A stretch of DNA of 42,946 nt from Prevotella sp. (GCA_017474485.1 JAFVHO010000230.1:1-42946); one strand, 5' to 3'. Numbered from the stretch's first letter, positions 8,747-19,395 are shown. Program-made: numbers and translations. The notes: a model not told the origin generated them from the letters alone.

Positions 8747-11092
8747 TTAGAAGTCCATTTTGTCGAGTTCGTCAGTGAAATCCTTGGGCTCGTTGGTGGG
8801 CTCGTGATACTCTTCGGTACGTTCACGACGCTCGCCACGCTCAGGACGGGGACGACGCTCACCTCTTTCACCACGATCACGGCGCTCGCCACGGTCGCGA
8901 CGCTCACCACGCTCTGGGCGCTCACGACGCTCAGGACGTGCAGGACGCTCCTGATAACCCTCGGGCTTCTCGATGAGTACACGGTGTGAGAGCTTGAACT
9001 TACCAGTCTTAGGATCAATCTCCAGCAACTTAACGGTAATCTTGTCACCTTCCTTGATGCCAGCCTCCTCGACGGTCTCGAGGCGCTTCCAGTCAATCTC
9101 AGAGATGTGCAGCAAACCGTCCTTGCCAGGCATGAACTCTACGAAGCAACCGTAAGGCATGATGCTGCGAACGGTACCCTCGTAAACCTCGCCAACCTCA
9201 GGAATAGCGACGATAGCCTTGATCTTAGCGATAGCAGCGTCGATGCTCTCCTTGTTAGGACCGCTGACCTGAATCTTACCAACGCCATCCTCTTCATCGA
9301 TGGTGATAGTAGCACCGGTATCCTCCTGCATCTGCTGGATAATCTTTCCGCCCGGGCCAATGACAGCACCAATGAACTCCTTCGGAATCTCGAAGGCCTC
9401 GATACGAGGTACATGGGGCTTCAGCTCAGGACGTGGCTCAGCAATGGTATCGGTGATGCACTTCAGAATGTGCTCACGACCAGCCTTAGCCTGCATGAGA
9501 GCCTTCTCCAGAATGTCGAACGACAAACCGTCGCACTTGATATCCATCTGGGTAGCGGTCAGACCATCACGTGTACCAGTGGTCTTGAAGTCCATATCAC
9601 CCAAGTGGTCCTCGTCGCCAAGGATATCGCTCAATACAGCGTACTTCTCTTCTCCGGGGTTCTTGATCAGACCCATGGCAATACCTGAAACAGGCTTCTT
9701 CATGGGAACACCAGCGTCCATCAGAGCCAGCGTACCAGCACAGACGGTAGCCATTGATGAAGAACCGTTAGACTCCATAATCTGAGATACGACACGAACG
9801 GTATAGGGGAAGTCAGCAGGAATCATCTCCTTCAGACCACGCCAAGCGAGGTGTCCGTGACCAATCTCACGACGACCTACACCACGTGAAGCCTTAGCCT
9901 CACCGGTACAGAAGGGTGGGAAGTTATAGTGGAGCAGGAAGCGCTGATAGCTCTTATCGAGCACATCGTCAACCAGCTTCTCGTCAAGTTTGGTACCCAA
10001 GGTCACAGTCGTCAGAGACTGGGTCTCACCACGGGTGAAGATAGAACTTCCGTGAGGCATGGGCAGCGGAGAAACCTCACACCAGATAGGACGGATCTCG
10101 TCAGTCTTACGACCATCGAGACGAATACCCTCGTCGAGGATGCAACGGCGCATAGCGTCGCGCTCTACATCGTGGTAGTAGCGGTCCATCATAGCCTCGT
10201 AGTCTTCCTTGGAGATTTCTGAATCCTCAGGAACCTCAGCCAAGAACTTCTCTTTGAAGTCAGCCAGAATCTTCTCGAAGGCCTCAGCACGGGCGTGCTT
10301 CTCGAGAGCCTGCTTAGTGATGTCGTAGGCGGGCTGGTACAGCTCCTTGTTCATGCGCTCACGCAGTGCCTCATCATTGATTTCGTGATCATATTCGCGC
10401 TTCAGATCCTTGCCCAGTTCCTTGCTCAGCTCAGCCTGCAGCTCACACATAGGCTTGATAGCGTCCATAGCAGCCTTCAGGGCACCGAGCAGATCCTGCT
10501 CAGAAACTTCCTTCATCTCACCTTCTACCATCATGATGTTCTCAGCAGAGGCACCAACCATGATGTCCATATCGGCCTCCTTCATCTGCTCGAAGGTAGG
10601 ATCTATGACGTACTCGCCATTGATACGGGCTACGCGCACCTCAGAAATGGGGCATTCGAAGGGGATATCTGAACATGCCAGCGCTGCTGATGCTGCAAAA
10701 CCTGCCAAAGCATCGGGCTGGTCAACACCATCGGCGCTGAACAGCATTACGTTGACATAAACTTCTGCGTGATAGTTAGAGGGGAACAGCGGACGGAGCA
10801 CACGGTCAACCAGACGGCTCGTCAGAATCTCATTGTCAGAGGCCTTACCCTCGCGCTTGGTGAAACCGCCAGGAAAACGTCCTGCGGCGGCGTACTGCTC
10901 TCTGTAGTCAACCTGCAGAGGCATGAAATCGGTTCCGGGAACTGCATCTTTTGCGGCACAAACAGTAGCCAGCAGTACAGTGTTGTTCATGCGGAGCATT
11001 ACACTGCCATCGGCCTGCTTTGCCACTTTCCCGGTCTCAATTGTGATGGTTCTTCCATCAGGCAACTGAATACTTTTCGTAATTACGTTCAT
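8747..11092 (-). CDS. pnp: Polyribonucleotide nucleotidyltransferase (PNPase)
   Basis: The 781-aa protein has two RNase PH-like domains separated by the helical linker, then a KH domain ([17 protein letters not shown]) and an S1 domain ([21 protein letters not shown]). PNPase degrades RNA 3'-to-5' by phosphorolysis and can add 3' tails. The last 80 or so residues are an Arg/Glu/Gly-rich low-complexity tail (repeats of [10 protein letters not shown] type) ending DELDKMDF. Such tails probably bind RNA or a partner protein. The repeat is also visible as a GC-rich DNA repeat at about 8820-8950. The start codon is preceded by a separate promoter. Confidence 0.97.
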   Translation of the reverse strand: MNVITKSIQLPDGRTITIETGKVAKQADGSVMLRMNNTVLLATVCAAKDAVPGTDFMPLQVDYREQYAAAGRFPGGFTKREGKASDNEILTSRLVDRVLRPLFPSNYHAEVYVNVMLFSADGVDQPDALAGFAASAALACSDIPFECPISEVRVARINGEYVIDPTFEQMKEADMDIMVGASAENIMMVEGEMKEVSEQDLLGALKAAMDAIKPMCELQAELSKELGKDLKREYDHEINDEALRERMNKELYQPAYDITKQALEKHARAEAFEKILADFKEKFLAEVPEDSEISKEDYEAMMDRYYHDVERDAMRRCILDEGIRLDGRKTDEIRPIWCEVSPLPMPHGSSIFTRGETQSLTTVTLGTKLDEKLVDDVLDKSYQRFLLHYNFPPFCTGEAKASRGVGRREIGHGHLAWRGLKEMIPADFPYTVRVVSQIMESNGSSSMATVCAGTLALMDAGVPMKKPVSGIAMGLIKNPGEEKYAVLSDILGDEDHLGDMDFKTTGTRDGLTATQMDIKCDGLSFDILEKALMQAKAGREHILKCITDTIAEPRPELKPHVPRIEAFEIPKEFIGAVIGPGGKIIQQMQEDTGATITIDEEDGVGKIQVSGPNKESIDAAIAKIKAIVAIPEVGEVYEGTVRSIMPYGCFVEFMPGKDGLLHISEIDWKRLETVEEAGIKEGDKITVKLLEIDPKTGKFKLSHRVLIEKPEGYQERPARPERRERPERGERRDRGERRDRGERGERRPRPERGERRERTEEYHEPTNEPKDFTDELDKMDF

Positions 11093-11149
11093 CTTGAATT
11101 AAAACATCTAAAAAAATATAAAATCTTGCAATCGTTTGCAAATTGGATG

Positions 11150-11157
11150 CAAAGGTA
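11150..11157 (-). promoter_or_regulatory. -7 box of the pnp promoter
   Basis: TACCTTTG matches the Bacteroidota -7 consensus about 58 nt upstream of the pnp start. Upstream sequence is AT-rich and no strong -33 box stands out. The rest of the 117-bp gap shows nothing else. Confidence 0.6.
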
Positions 11158-11209
11158 CACATTATTATATAAAGGAACGAAAAATCCCTAAATAATTATG
11201 GTTTTTTAA

Positions 11210-13330
11210 TTACTTTGCATTGATTTCCTGCAACAAACGGTCGGCATGTCCCCAACGATCCATCATAAACAGCATGAAACGCACATCAACATTGATGGTA
11301 CGTGCCAACTGACGATCGAAGAAAATATCGCTGGCCAGACTGTCCCAATTGCCATCGAAAGCCAAGCCCAAAAGTTCACCTTTGCCATTGAAGATGGGCG
11401 AGCCGGAATTGCCACCCGTGATATCATTATTAGACAGGAAACAGAGCTGCATGGTACCCGTCAGTTTATCGGCATAGCGGCCAAAGTCCTTCTGCGACAT
11501 CAATTCGTGCATCACAGGTTCTGCAAAGTATTCAAAATTATTATCGGCCATCTGCATCTTCTCCCACAATGAACGGGCTGTGGTATAGTAACCAGAAGGA
11601 CGTCCACCCAGCGTGTACTCACCAATCTGTCCGTACGTCATACGCATGGTGAAGTTAGCATCTGAATAGTTGGGCATATCCATTTCCATACGCAACACGG
11701 CATCGCAGAGCAACTTCTCCTGTTCTGCAATATCATAGCTCATCTGTCGGCGGTCAGCATTAATCTTAGCCATAATCTCACTAATTGAAAGGCCATACTG
11801 AACACCTAAGTCTTTGTTGTAGTTCTTCTTATTGAAATAGATGGGTTTGCCGCTCTTCATCAGCACAGACTTCTTATACAGAGCCTTCACGTAGGCAGCA
11901 TAGTCACCATGAAACTGCTTGTCGATGGTCTGATAGAAGTCTGGCAGATAGTCGCTGTCAACCTGCAGTCGATAGTTACGAATCAGTGTAGCGAGAAGTT
12001 CGCAATCAGTAGCCTCATCCCATTCCTTGCTGTTATCGTCGAATTTGAAGTACTGCTTTTGAGGCTTGTCCTTGGGACCTTCGACTTTCATACCCCAGTT
12101 ACTGCGCCAAGCACGTGAGGTTAATTCGTCGTCGAAGGAGAAGAAGGTTTCCCTGAACAGGGTGCGTAAACGCGTCAACTTCATACGCTTTTGGTAGAGA
12201 TCAGACAACTTGCCGAAGTCAAGTTTACCCTTCAGATAACCTGTCGAATCCTGCCACAAACGAATCTTAGCCTCGAACAGCTGTTTCTGCCTGATGAGTC
12301 CAATACTATCAATACACTTGTTCATACCGATAGAGTTCTTCCAATAGTTGCTGGAGCTGGCATACTTCGACTCGTACATGATACGCACAGCCTCAGAAGC
12401 CCGCATGTGGCGCAACATCACTTCCTGTTTTACTTCACGAACCTGCACACGAGGGCTGTTGATGGCATCACGACGTTCCTGAATACCATAACTGCTGAGA
12501 TAACGACTGGTAGAGCCAGGATAACCCATAATCATACAGAAGTCGCCAGGCTTGTAGCCCTGCAACGAGACAGGAGCCCACGATTTGGGATGGTAGGGCA
12601 CATTATCCTTAGAATACTCGGCAGGACCATTAGTCTTCGGGTCAGCATAGATGCGGAACACAGAGTAGTCGCACGTCTGACGGGGCCACATCCAGTTGTC
12701 GGTCTCACCACCATATTTACCCATCGACTTAGGTACGGTGAATACCAGACGTACATCGTTGAAATCGCGGTAGGTGGTCATATAGTACTTGTTACCCTCG
12801 TAGAAGGGCTTGACCTCGACACGCAACGTAGAGTCTTTCTGACGCATTTCCTTCTGCCATGCGTTCTCGATAGAATCGACGAATTCTTCCACTTCCTTGA
12901 GTTTCAGCTTGTCCATACCCAAACGGTTCAGCTCATCGGTCACGTCCTTCTGCTCTATCATAAAACTGACGAACAGGTCTTCATTAGGCAGCTCCTCGGC
13001 AAAACTCTTGGCATAGAAGCCATTCAACATATAGTCGTGCTCTACGGTAGAATGCTGACGGATAGCATCGAAGCCGCAATGGTGATTGGTGAATACGAGT
13101 CCATCTGGCGATACCACGACACCTGAGCAAAAACCGCCAAAATTGACAACGGCATTCTTGACAGCATCGTTGGTCTGATACAACTGTTCCTTAGACAACT
13201 GGAAGCCATACTGCTTCATCTGCTCATAGATAGCATCAGGTAAATTATAAAGTGTCCACATGCCTTCATCGGCATGGGCAGTAGCCATTATAAATGGCGC
13301 TAAAAGAGCCAACAGAATTCTTTTCTTCAT
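11210..13330 (-). CDS. S46-family dipeptidyl peptidase (DPP7/DPP11 type)
   Basis: The 706-aa protein starts with a signal peptide (MKKRILLALLAPFIMATAHA) followed by DEGMWTLYNLP, typical of S46 peptidases. The chymotrypsin-like catalytic residues are visible as His84 in TNHHCG and Ser642 in GGNSGSP. The family is periplasmic and removes N-terminal dipeptides from oligopeptides, feeding asaccharolytic or mixed metabolism. In Porphyromonas gingivalis, DPP11 has an Arg (specific for Asp/Glu) 18 residues after the catalytic Ser and DPP7 has Gly; here the residue is Gly660, which favours DPP7-like specificity for hydrophobic P1 residues. That is inferred from one position. The gene starts 24 bp after the CotH-family gene and may be co-transcribed with it. 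Confidence 0.93.
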   Translation of the reverse strand: MKKRILLALLAPFIMATAHADEGMWTLYNLPDAIYEQMKQYGFQLSKEQLYQTNDAVKNAVVNFGGFCSGVVVSPDGLVFTNHHCGFDAIRQHSTVEHDYMLNGFYAKSFAEELPNEDLFVSFMIEQKDVTDELNRLGMDKLKLKEVEEFVDSIENAWQKEMRQKDSTLRVEVKPFYEGNKYYMTTYRDFNDVRLVFTVPKSMGKYGGETDNWMWPRQTCDYSVFRIYADPKTNGPAEYSKDNVPYHPKSWAPVSLQGYKPGDFCMIMGYPGSTSRYLSSYGIQERRDAINSPRVQVREVKQEVMLRHMRASEAVRIMYESKYASSSNYWKNSIGMNKCIDSIGLIRQKQLFEAKIRLWQDSTGYLKGKLDFGKLSDLYQKRMKLTRLRTLFRETFFSFDDELTSRAWRSNWGMKVEGPKDKPQKQYFKFDDNSKEWDEATDCELLATLIRNYRLQVDSDYLPDFYQTIDKQFHGDYAAYVKALYKKSVLMKSGKPIYFNKKNYNKDLGVQYGLSISEIMAKINADRRQMSYDIAEQEKLLCDAVLRMEMDMPNYSDANFTMRMTYGQIGEYTLGGRPSGYYTTARSLWEKMQMADNNFEYFAEPVMHELMSQKDFGRYADKLTGTMQLCFLSNNDITGGNSGSPIFNGKGELLGLAFDGNWDSLASDIFFDRQLARTINVDVRFMLFMMDRWGHADRLLQEINAK

Positions 13331-13354
13331 AGATTACTTATTTTTCTTAATTAT

Positions 13355-16300
13355 TCATTTTCTCTTTACAACGACCTTACGTCCGTTTATGATGTAGATG
13401 CCAGGAGCCAAAGCACCCTTTACCATCTGACCGTTCAAATTATATATCTGCTGTGATTCACGACGGATGTTTGTGGTCACATTGACGATACCAGTCGTCT
13501 GTTCGTTAGTGATATCGGAGAGATACGATGACGTGATGTTGGCCTTCGCAATGGTTGGCACATTCATAACGAATACCTGAGGATAACCATCAGGATAGCG
13601 ACCTACCGTCTGGTCACTATTATGGGTTGTATATGTCATCTGATCCGTCCATGACTCATCGGCAGCCGTCAGCAGAACGTCACCACCATTGGCATCCAAT
13701 TTAAACGAGGCATGCAACTGTGTCAGCGGATCAAGTTTATCACACCAAATAATGAGGTAGCCATGAGCAGGAATGATAGTCGATGCCTGAGAGTCTCCCT
13801 TGGTGATTTGATACTTCTTAGGCTTCTTGGCATTATCGCTGAGATACATACCTTCCACATCAATAGGCTGATTGGTAGTGTTATACAGTTCCACCCAGTC
13901 GTTACGCTTGAAATATTCGTTGACATAAATGCCATTGGCGGCACTCACCTCGTTGACACACACAGGGTGAAGTCCCTTTGCTGCACGCTCATCAGCTGAT
14001 AATGGAGTGAACATCGCAGTCAAACGAACAGCATCGTCCGTCACATTGATAACAGCATCCGGCAGAGTCTCATCGTTGGAGTTTGCACCTACTGTAGTTT
14101 GCAGTTCGCCAGCCCAGAACAAGTCACCAGAGGTGTAACTAGTATTATGCACTTCTACAGCAATGACATTATTGCCTTTCTTAAACAGCAACGGATTCAG
14201 GTCAATCGTACCAGTAAAGGGGTCGTCGGCAGCATAGGTCGAAGAGAATGTCTCATAACTGACATTGCCTTGACGCATATTGACGCGACCTGCCTCCTGA
14301 CCATTGACCCATACAACACATCCGTCATCCAACTGATAGCTGAGTTGGAAGCTATCATTGTTATCGGGGGCTGTGTTCAGTGTAAAGGTCTTGCGGAAAT
14401 AGGTCGTGGGATTCTTATGCTGGGAGTCAGAGCCATAACTGACGGTGGTCTTTACACCATTCATCTTATAGCCTAAAGGAGCTGTTCCCGACTTCCATGA
14501 AGTATCGTTGAAAGCATCTGACTGCCAATTGGCAGGAGCCTGACCACCATCATAGTATTTCCATGTGTCATTCATGGGGAATACCTGAACGAAAGAGCCA
14601 GAAGACTTCCGCCAGCCAGCAAAGGTATAGCCTGCAGGGGCTTTAGCTTCTATCTGGACAGGTGAGAAGAGTTTGCCATTGAACGAGGCGTATGGTACCT
14701 CTATACCATTCAAATAGATGCTGGCACCTTCAACATCAGCACTGAATGTTACGCTCTGTTTCTTGACACCACTCAGTTGCATAGGCTCGTACTTCTGCAA
14801 CTGACTGGCCATGTCGTCCAAACGGGTCACCAGTTTTTCCTTCATCTTATTGGCAGAATTATCAGGCAACATACCATCATACTGAGACATGGGGCGCATG
14901 GCATCTGCCAACTCATTGATGATGGATGTAGCACGCGTTTTCTCAAATACGCTGCCAGCCACGATACAGAAAGTATCAATGAACTTCTTGCGATACGCAT
15001 CGTGCTTGAGCAGATTCTTGAACAGCCGTACCATCTTTACATAATTATAGTCATCGAGTGAGGACAGACGACGGTCCCAAGCATTAAAGGCATAGTCTAG
15101 ATCAAAACATACAAAACGGAAACGTCCGTCCATCTGGCTGCGATAGGCCTTGACATTATTTTCTGGCCAGTCATCATTGCCGATATACAGCTCTGTAGCC
15201 ATGTAGTTGGTAAACTCATCGATATCGAGCAGTGCCTTTACCTGGTCATAGACACCTGCATCGTTAATATGTTCGCTCAAATCAACGAGTCGCAGATAGG
15301 CCTCATCAGTACCATTCACAAACTCGTCGTTCTCAAACATATCAATTTCTTCGTCGTCATAGCCGAAATTGGCATAGACGAACTTGTCGTTATTAGGTTC
15401 ACGCAGGTTTAACACACCCTTGAAACGGCCATTGATATATTCCGCTACCTGTAAAAAACTCTGCACATCAAGGTCAATACCTGAGCGCTGAATAATCGTA
15501 GCCAGTGCTGGGTCCATGAAGCGTGATCCAGAATAGACATCATTACCACCATTACGTACCAGCAGGGTTTTACTGCGAATAAAGGGTTTTTGTGGGAAGA
15601 ATACGTAGTCAAAACGGTTCTGCCCATCAAACACTTTGTTGGACTTCAACTTCATGGAACGGGGATCAATCCTTCGTGTCCATCCACCAGAAACGCTAAT
15701 ATTGACATCCTGATTGAAGAGCATACCCTCCGTAGGACTGATATAGCTGAAATTAACAGGACGGTCCCAAGGCTGATTCCAGTTCACGGGGTCATCGCTG
15801 CCATTACCAGTAATACCATTCTGTCCCTTGACATCAATGCCCCACATCGGGTCAGTAAAGTAACGTTCGTCGCCAACGATAGAGATAACGGGTATGGTAT
15901 ACTTATTATCTGTCTTGATAAAGCTACGAGTAACGGGTACGCTGGGCAAGAAGCCATCCTTGAAGAGGCGGAACACGTAGTTTGTGGTACCCAAAACGGT
16001 AAACTGACCATCTTTGCTTTCCTTGCAACCATCATTAATCGAGGTAGGCATCGTGCCATCAGTAGAATACATCAACGTGGCACCTTCAGGAATATCCACA
16101 TGGAATGAAAGGGGACCATTCATCAACTGACTGCCCGTACTGACAACTGGTGCATCGAGTCGTTCACTGGCAAAGACAGCCGTCTTGTTGGTCGCGCCTG
16201 GAGTCGGAGTGGATGTCCATCCCCAGCCATCAATGCCATCCGTTTTACGAGCGTATGCAGTACGGCTCATTGCTTCAGGATATACCTCACTGGTAATAAG

Positions 16301-16663
16301 CTGTCCGCTCTTGTCACTGAGGTAAATGGTACCACCATCACAATCGAGTTTAAATGGTGCCTGATTACTCTTAATATCATTAGAACCCAGCCAGACAACC
16401 AGATAGCCCTTGGCAGGAACACTGCCGATGTTGCTGGGCATCTTCCAAAGGGTGAGGTTATTCTCGTCGTTGCTGAGATACATACCTGCAAGGTTGACGG
16501 CTGTTGAATTGGGATTATATAATTCTATCCAACTGTCAAAATTAGTAGCAGGACTCATCACTACACCTGCATTCGATGCCATCAGTTCGTTGATGACGAG
16601 GTCAGAGGCATAAGATGTGGACAAAACCAATGACAACAAGATTGATAATAGTTGTTTCATCAT
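13355..16663 (-). CDS. Secreted CotH-family protein with lamin-tail domains
   Basis: The 1102-aa multidomain protein has a signal peptide (residues 1-19), a lamin-tail domain (about 20-165, LVINELMASN...DSWIELYNPN), a chitobiase/hexosaminidase C-terminal-like domain (about 170-255, MYSTDGTMPTS), a CotH domain (about 300-640, including NYMATELYIGNDDWPENNVK and RFVCFDLDYAFN), a jelly-roll-like region (about 700-880), a second lamin-tail domain (about 905-1040) and a C-terminal tail resembling a type IX secretion sorting domain (IYNLNGQMVKGALAPGIYIINGRKVVVK). CotH proteins are kinase-fold proteins in spore coats and some cell surfaces; the role in Bacteroidales is not known. Secretion to the surface is likely. 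The gene lies 3 bp after the flippase gene and is probably in one operon with it. Confidence 0.88.
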   Translation of the reverse strand: MMKQLLSILLSLVLSTSYASDLVINELMASNAGVVMSPATNFDSWIELYNPNSTAVNLAGMYLSNDENNLTLWKMPSNIGSVPAKGYLVVWLGSNDIKSNQAPFKLDCDGGTIYLSDKSGQLITSEVYPEAMSRTAYARKTDGIDGWGWTSTPTPGATNKTAVFASERLDAPVVSTGSQLMNGPLSFHVDIPEGATLMYSTDGTMPTSINDGCKESKDGQFTVLGTTNYVFRLFKDGFLPSVPVTRSFIKTDNKYTIPVISIVGDERYFTDPMWGIDVKGQNGITGNGSDDPVNWNQPWDRPVNFSYISPTEGMLFNQDVNISVSGGWTRRIDPRSMKLKSNKVFDGQNRFDYVFFPQKPFIRSKTLLVRNGGNDVYSGSRFMDPALATIIQRSGIDLDVQSFLQVAEYINGRFKGVLNLREPNNDKFVYANFGYDDEEIDMFENDEFVNGTDEAYLRLVDLSEHINDAGVYDQVKALLDIDEFTNYMATELYIGNDDWPENNVKAYRSQMDGRFRFVCFDLDYAFNAWDRRLSSLDDYNYVKMVRLFKNLLKHDAYRKKFIDTFCIVAGSVFEKTRATSIINELADAMRPMSQYDGMLPDNSANKMKEKLVTRLDDMASQLQKYEPMQLSGVKKQSVTFSADVEGASIYLNGIEVPYASFNGKLFSPVQIEAKAPAGYTFAGWRKSSGSFVQVFPMNDTWKYYDGGQAPANWQSDAFNDTSWKSGTAPLGYKMNGVKTTVSYGSDSQHKNPTTYFRKTFTLNTAPDNNDSFQLSYQLDDGCVVWVNGQEAGRVNMRQGNVSYETFSSTYAADDPFTGTIDLNPLLFKKGNNVIAVEVHNTSYTSGDLFWAGELQTTVGANSNDETLPDAVINVTDDAVRLTAMFTPLSADERAAKGLHPVCVNEVSAANGIYVNEYFKRNDWVELYNTTNQPIDVEGMYLSDNAKKPKKYQITKGDSQASTIIPAHGYLIIWCDKLDPLTQLHASFKLDANGGDVLLTAADESWTDQMTYTTHNSDQTVGRYPDGYPQVFVMNVPTIAKANITSSYLSDITNEQTTGIVNVTTNIRRESQQIYNLNGQMVKGALAPGIYIINGRKVVVKRK

Positions 16664-16666
16664 GTG

Positions 16667-18142
16667 TTATCGCTTAAATTTCTTTCCAATAATAGGGAGA
16701 CTACTCAATGGCAGGTCGTTATGCAAGATGTAGCTCACAAAACATATTATACAGATGGTGTTGCAAATCAACTGACCAGTCATGCCAAAGTCGAAATGTT
16801 CTGAACTCCAATTCATCATCACTGTCAGGATAACAGTCATCAACACATAAGTAACCATCGAGCGCATAGGATACGGTATAGGATTCTTCTTCTGGCCAAC
16901 AACATAACTGAGTACCATAGCCGTACCATAGCCTGCTACCCCACCCCATGCACAGGCCCAATAGCCATACTTAGGGATAAAGATAATGTTGACAGCAAAC
17001 AGCACAGCACAGCCAACCAACGAAAACCAAGCACCATAGATGGTCTTATCAATGAGTTTATACCAGAACGACAGGTTGAAGTAGACACCCATCATAATTT
17101 CTGCAGCCATCACAATCGGTACGACACTCAGTCCCTCACGATACTCCTCACCAATGATATACTGCAGAAGTGGCATCCAACCCACCACACAGAGGAAGGC
17201 CAGCAGGGTAAAAATCAAGAAATACTTCATGGCCGAAGCATAATACTCCGATTTGTCGGTATCCTTACTCTTAGCAAAGACAATGGGTTCATAGGCGTAA
17301 CGGAAAGCCTGCGTAATCATTGCCATAATCATAGCAATCTTCACACACGATCCGTAGATGCCTAACTCCACATTGGCCTGAGTCTGATCAGGATAAACCA
17401 ATGGGAAGATGATCTTATCAGCTACCTGATTCAGGATACCTGCAATACCCAAAATAAGGATGGGCCACGAATAGTTGAGCATACGCTTGAGCAACTGCCC
17501 GTCGTAATGCCAATGAATCTTTATCAAATCGGGGATAAACAGCAACGAGATAAATCCCGTACAAAGCAGGTTGATAAAGAATACATAATAAACAGATGTC
17601 TTGCCCAACACGACAAAGTAGAATACATTGAGGGCGATATTCAGGGCGATAAATAACAGTTTGAGCGAAGCAAAGCGGATGGCACGTTTCTGGTAACGCA
17701 AGTAGCTGAAAGGAATGGCCTGCAAAGCATCCATCGCCACCACCACAGCCATCATTTGCAGGTATTCAGGATGTTCGGCATAACCTAAGGCATCACTGAT
17801 AGGACCAATCAAGCCAAAGACCAACAGCAGAAATACGACAGTTAATGTGCCCACCACAGCCATGACAGTCGAAAACACGGTATCGCTATGCTTACGCCCT
17901 ATCTCGAGTGTCTGTTTGTCGTCATTGGCAAAGCGGAACAACGTGGTTTCCATGCCAAACGTCAATAACACCAAAATTAGTGCCACATAAGCATAGACAT
18001 TGGTACTCACACCATAGTCGCCTGATGCTTTAGGCATATAATGCGTATAGAGTGGTACCAACAGATAGTTAAGGAATCTGCCTACGATACTCGACAGCCC
18101 GTAGATGGCTGTGTCCTTCATCAAGCCTTTTAAGTTCGCCAT
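16667..18142 (-). CDS. Oligosaccharide flippase family protein (Wzx/MATE-like)
   Basis: The 491-aa, very hydrophobic protein has about 12-14 predicted membrane segments and starts MANLKGLMKDTAIYGLSSIVGRFLNYLLVPLYTHYM, characteristic of polysaccharide biosynthesis export (PST/Wzx) proteins. It would flip lipid-linked glycans across the inner membrane. There are no glycosyltransferases nearby, so the substrate is unknown; a glycan attached to the adjoining secreted protein is one possibility. The start lies 3 bp after the stop codon of the upstream membrane protein gene. Confidence 0.9.
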   Translation of the reverse strand: MANLKGLMKDTAIYGLSSIVGRFLNYLLVPLYTHYMPKASGDYGVSTNVYAYVALILVLLTFGMETTLFRFANDDKQTLEIGRKHSDTVFSTVMAVVGTLTVVFLLLVFGLIGPISDALGYAEHPEYLQMMAVVVAMDALQAIPFSYLRYQKRAIRFASLKLLFIALNIALNVFYFVVLGKTSVYYVFFINLLCTGFISLLFIPDLIKIHWHYDGQLLKRMLNYSWPILILGIAGILNQVADKIIFPLVYPDQTQANVELGIYGSCVKIAMIMAMITQAFRYAYEPIVFAKSKDTDKSEYYASAMKYFLIFTLLAFLCVVGWMPLLQYIIGEEYREGLSVVPIVMAAEIMMGVYFNLSFWYKLIDKTIYGAWFSLVGCAVLFAVNIIFIPKYGYWACAWGGVAGYGTAMVLSYVVGQKKNPIPYPMRSMVTYVLMTVILTVMMNWSSEHFDFGMTGQLICNTICIICFVSYILHNDLPLSSLPIIGKKFKR

Positions 18143-18145
18143 AGT

Positions 18146-19378
18146 TTATCCAAAGAATAAGTAACAGATAAATATCGCCGATATGATACCTGCCAAATCA
18201 GCCAAAAGGCCACAATTCACAGCATGACGGGTATTCTTAATACCTACAGAGCCAAAGTAAACAGCCAAGATATAGAAGGTGGTATCTGTAGAGCCCTGGA
18301 AGACACACGACAGGCGACCTATAAACGAATCTGCACCGTATGTCGTCATAGCATCAACCATCATACCACGGGCACCACTACCACTCAACGGTTTCATCAA
18401 AGCCGTGGGCATAGCGTCCACCCATTGGGCATTGGCTCCTGTTAACTCCACACACCAGCGCAAGCCACCAATTACCATGTCCATAGCACCAGAGGCACGG
18501 AACACGCCGATAGCCACCAAGATTGCGACGAGATAGGGAATGATGCGCACAGCCGTCTGAAAGCCATCCTTGGCACCCTCAATAAACGCCTCATAGACAT
18601 TCACCTTCTTGCGGACACCAGCCACGATAAAACCAACGATAATACTCATCAATAGGATGTTGGCTACGGTAGTACTGACCTTGTTCATCATATCAGGAGG
18701 CATTTGTGCAAAAGTCCAGATAATGCCTGCCACCAACGCACAAGCACCACCCACCGTCAACAGCATCACACGATTCAGCAGATTGATACGCTGGTAAAAC
18801 GATGTAATCAGAATACCTGCTATGGTCGAGAAGAAGGTTGCCAACAGAATGGGAATAAAGATATCCGTAGGCTGAGCCGCTCCCATTTGAGCACGATATA
18901 CCATGATTGACACAGGTATCAGTGTCAGACCACTGGTGTTCAACACCAAGAACATAATCATAGGATTCGAAGCCGTGTCTTTCTTCTGGTTCAGCTCCTG
19001 CATCTGTTCCATTGCCTTCAGACCTAATGGTGTAGCAGCATTGTCCAGTCCCAACATGTTAGCAGCAATATTCATGAAGATGCTACCAGTAACAGGATGT
19101 CCTTTGGGAATGTCAGGAAACAGCTTGCAGAAAACAGGCGACAGCAGGCGAGCCAACACATTGACGACACCACCCTTTTCGCCGACCTTCATCACACCCA
19201 ACCAAAGCGACAACACACCCGTTAAACCAAGTGAAATCTCAAAGGCCGTTTTCGACGATGAAAACGTCGAATCCATCATAGCAGGAAACACGTCGTAGTC
19301 GCCAAAGAACAACAACTTGACAACTGCAATCACAAAAGCTATCAGGAAGAATCCTATCCAAATATAATTCAGTACCAT
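18146..19378 (-). CDS. Nucleoside-recognition (Gate) domain membrane protein, SpmA-SpmB fusion type
   Basis: The 410-aa polytopic protein has two Gate (nucleoside recognition) domains in tandem, corresponding to SpmA (first half, GVMKVGEKGGVVNVLARLLSP and NMLGLDNAATPLGLKAM) and SpmB (second half, GAMDMVIGGLRWC and TYGADSFIGRLSCVFQGSTDTTFYI). The transported molecule is not established; spore maturation proteins A and B have this organisation, but this lineage does not sporulate. I chose the ATG at 19376-19378 and not the in-frame TTG at 19388-19390, because that TTG falls inside the -7 promoter box. Transcription would then start only a few bases before the ATG, giving a nearly leaderless mRNA. 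It heads the flippase and CotH genes. Confidence 0.88.
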   Translation of the reverse strand: MVLNYIWIGFFLIAFVIAVVKLLFFGDYDVFPAMMDSTFSSSKTAFEISLGLTGVLSLWLGVMKVGEKGGVVNVLARLLSPVFCKLFPDIPKGHPVTGSIFMNIAANMLGLDNAATPLGLKAMEQMQELNQKKDTASNPMIMFLVLNTSGLTLIPVSIMVYRAQMGAAQPTDIFIPILLATFFSTIAGILITSFYQRINLLNRVMLLTVGGACALVAGIIWTFAQMPPDMMNKVSTTVANILLMSIIVGFIVAGVRKKVNVYEAFIEGAKDGFQTAVRIIPYLVAILVAIGVFRASGAMDMVIGGLRWCVELTGANAQWVDAMPTALMKPLSGSGARGMMVDAMTTYGADSFIGRLSCVFQGSTDTTFYILAVYFGSVGIKNTRHAVNCGLLADLAGIISAIFICYLFFG

Positions 19379-19387
19379 AATTGTTTG

Positions 19388-19395
19388 CAAAGGTA
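19388..19395 (-). promoter_or_regulatory. -7 box upstream of the SpmAB-type gene
   Basis: TACCTTTG matches the consensus, with a TTGC box about 21 nt upstream (about 19417-19420). The box ends 9 nt before the chosen ATG, which rules out the alternative TTG start. Confidence 0.65.

Noticed and set aside
8820..8950. GC-rich repeat at the end of pnp
   Set aside because: It encodes the usual Arg/Gly/Glu-rich tail of PNPase in this group and needs no other explanation.
12191..13126. 311-codon open frame opposite the S46 peptidase gene
   Set aside because: Same reason: antisense to conserved coding sequence, with low-complexity composition.
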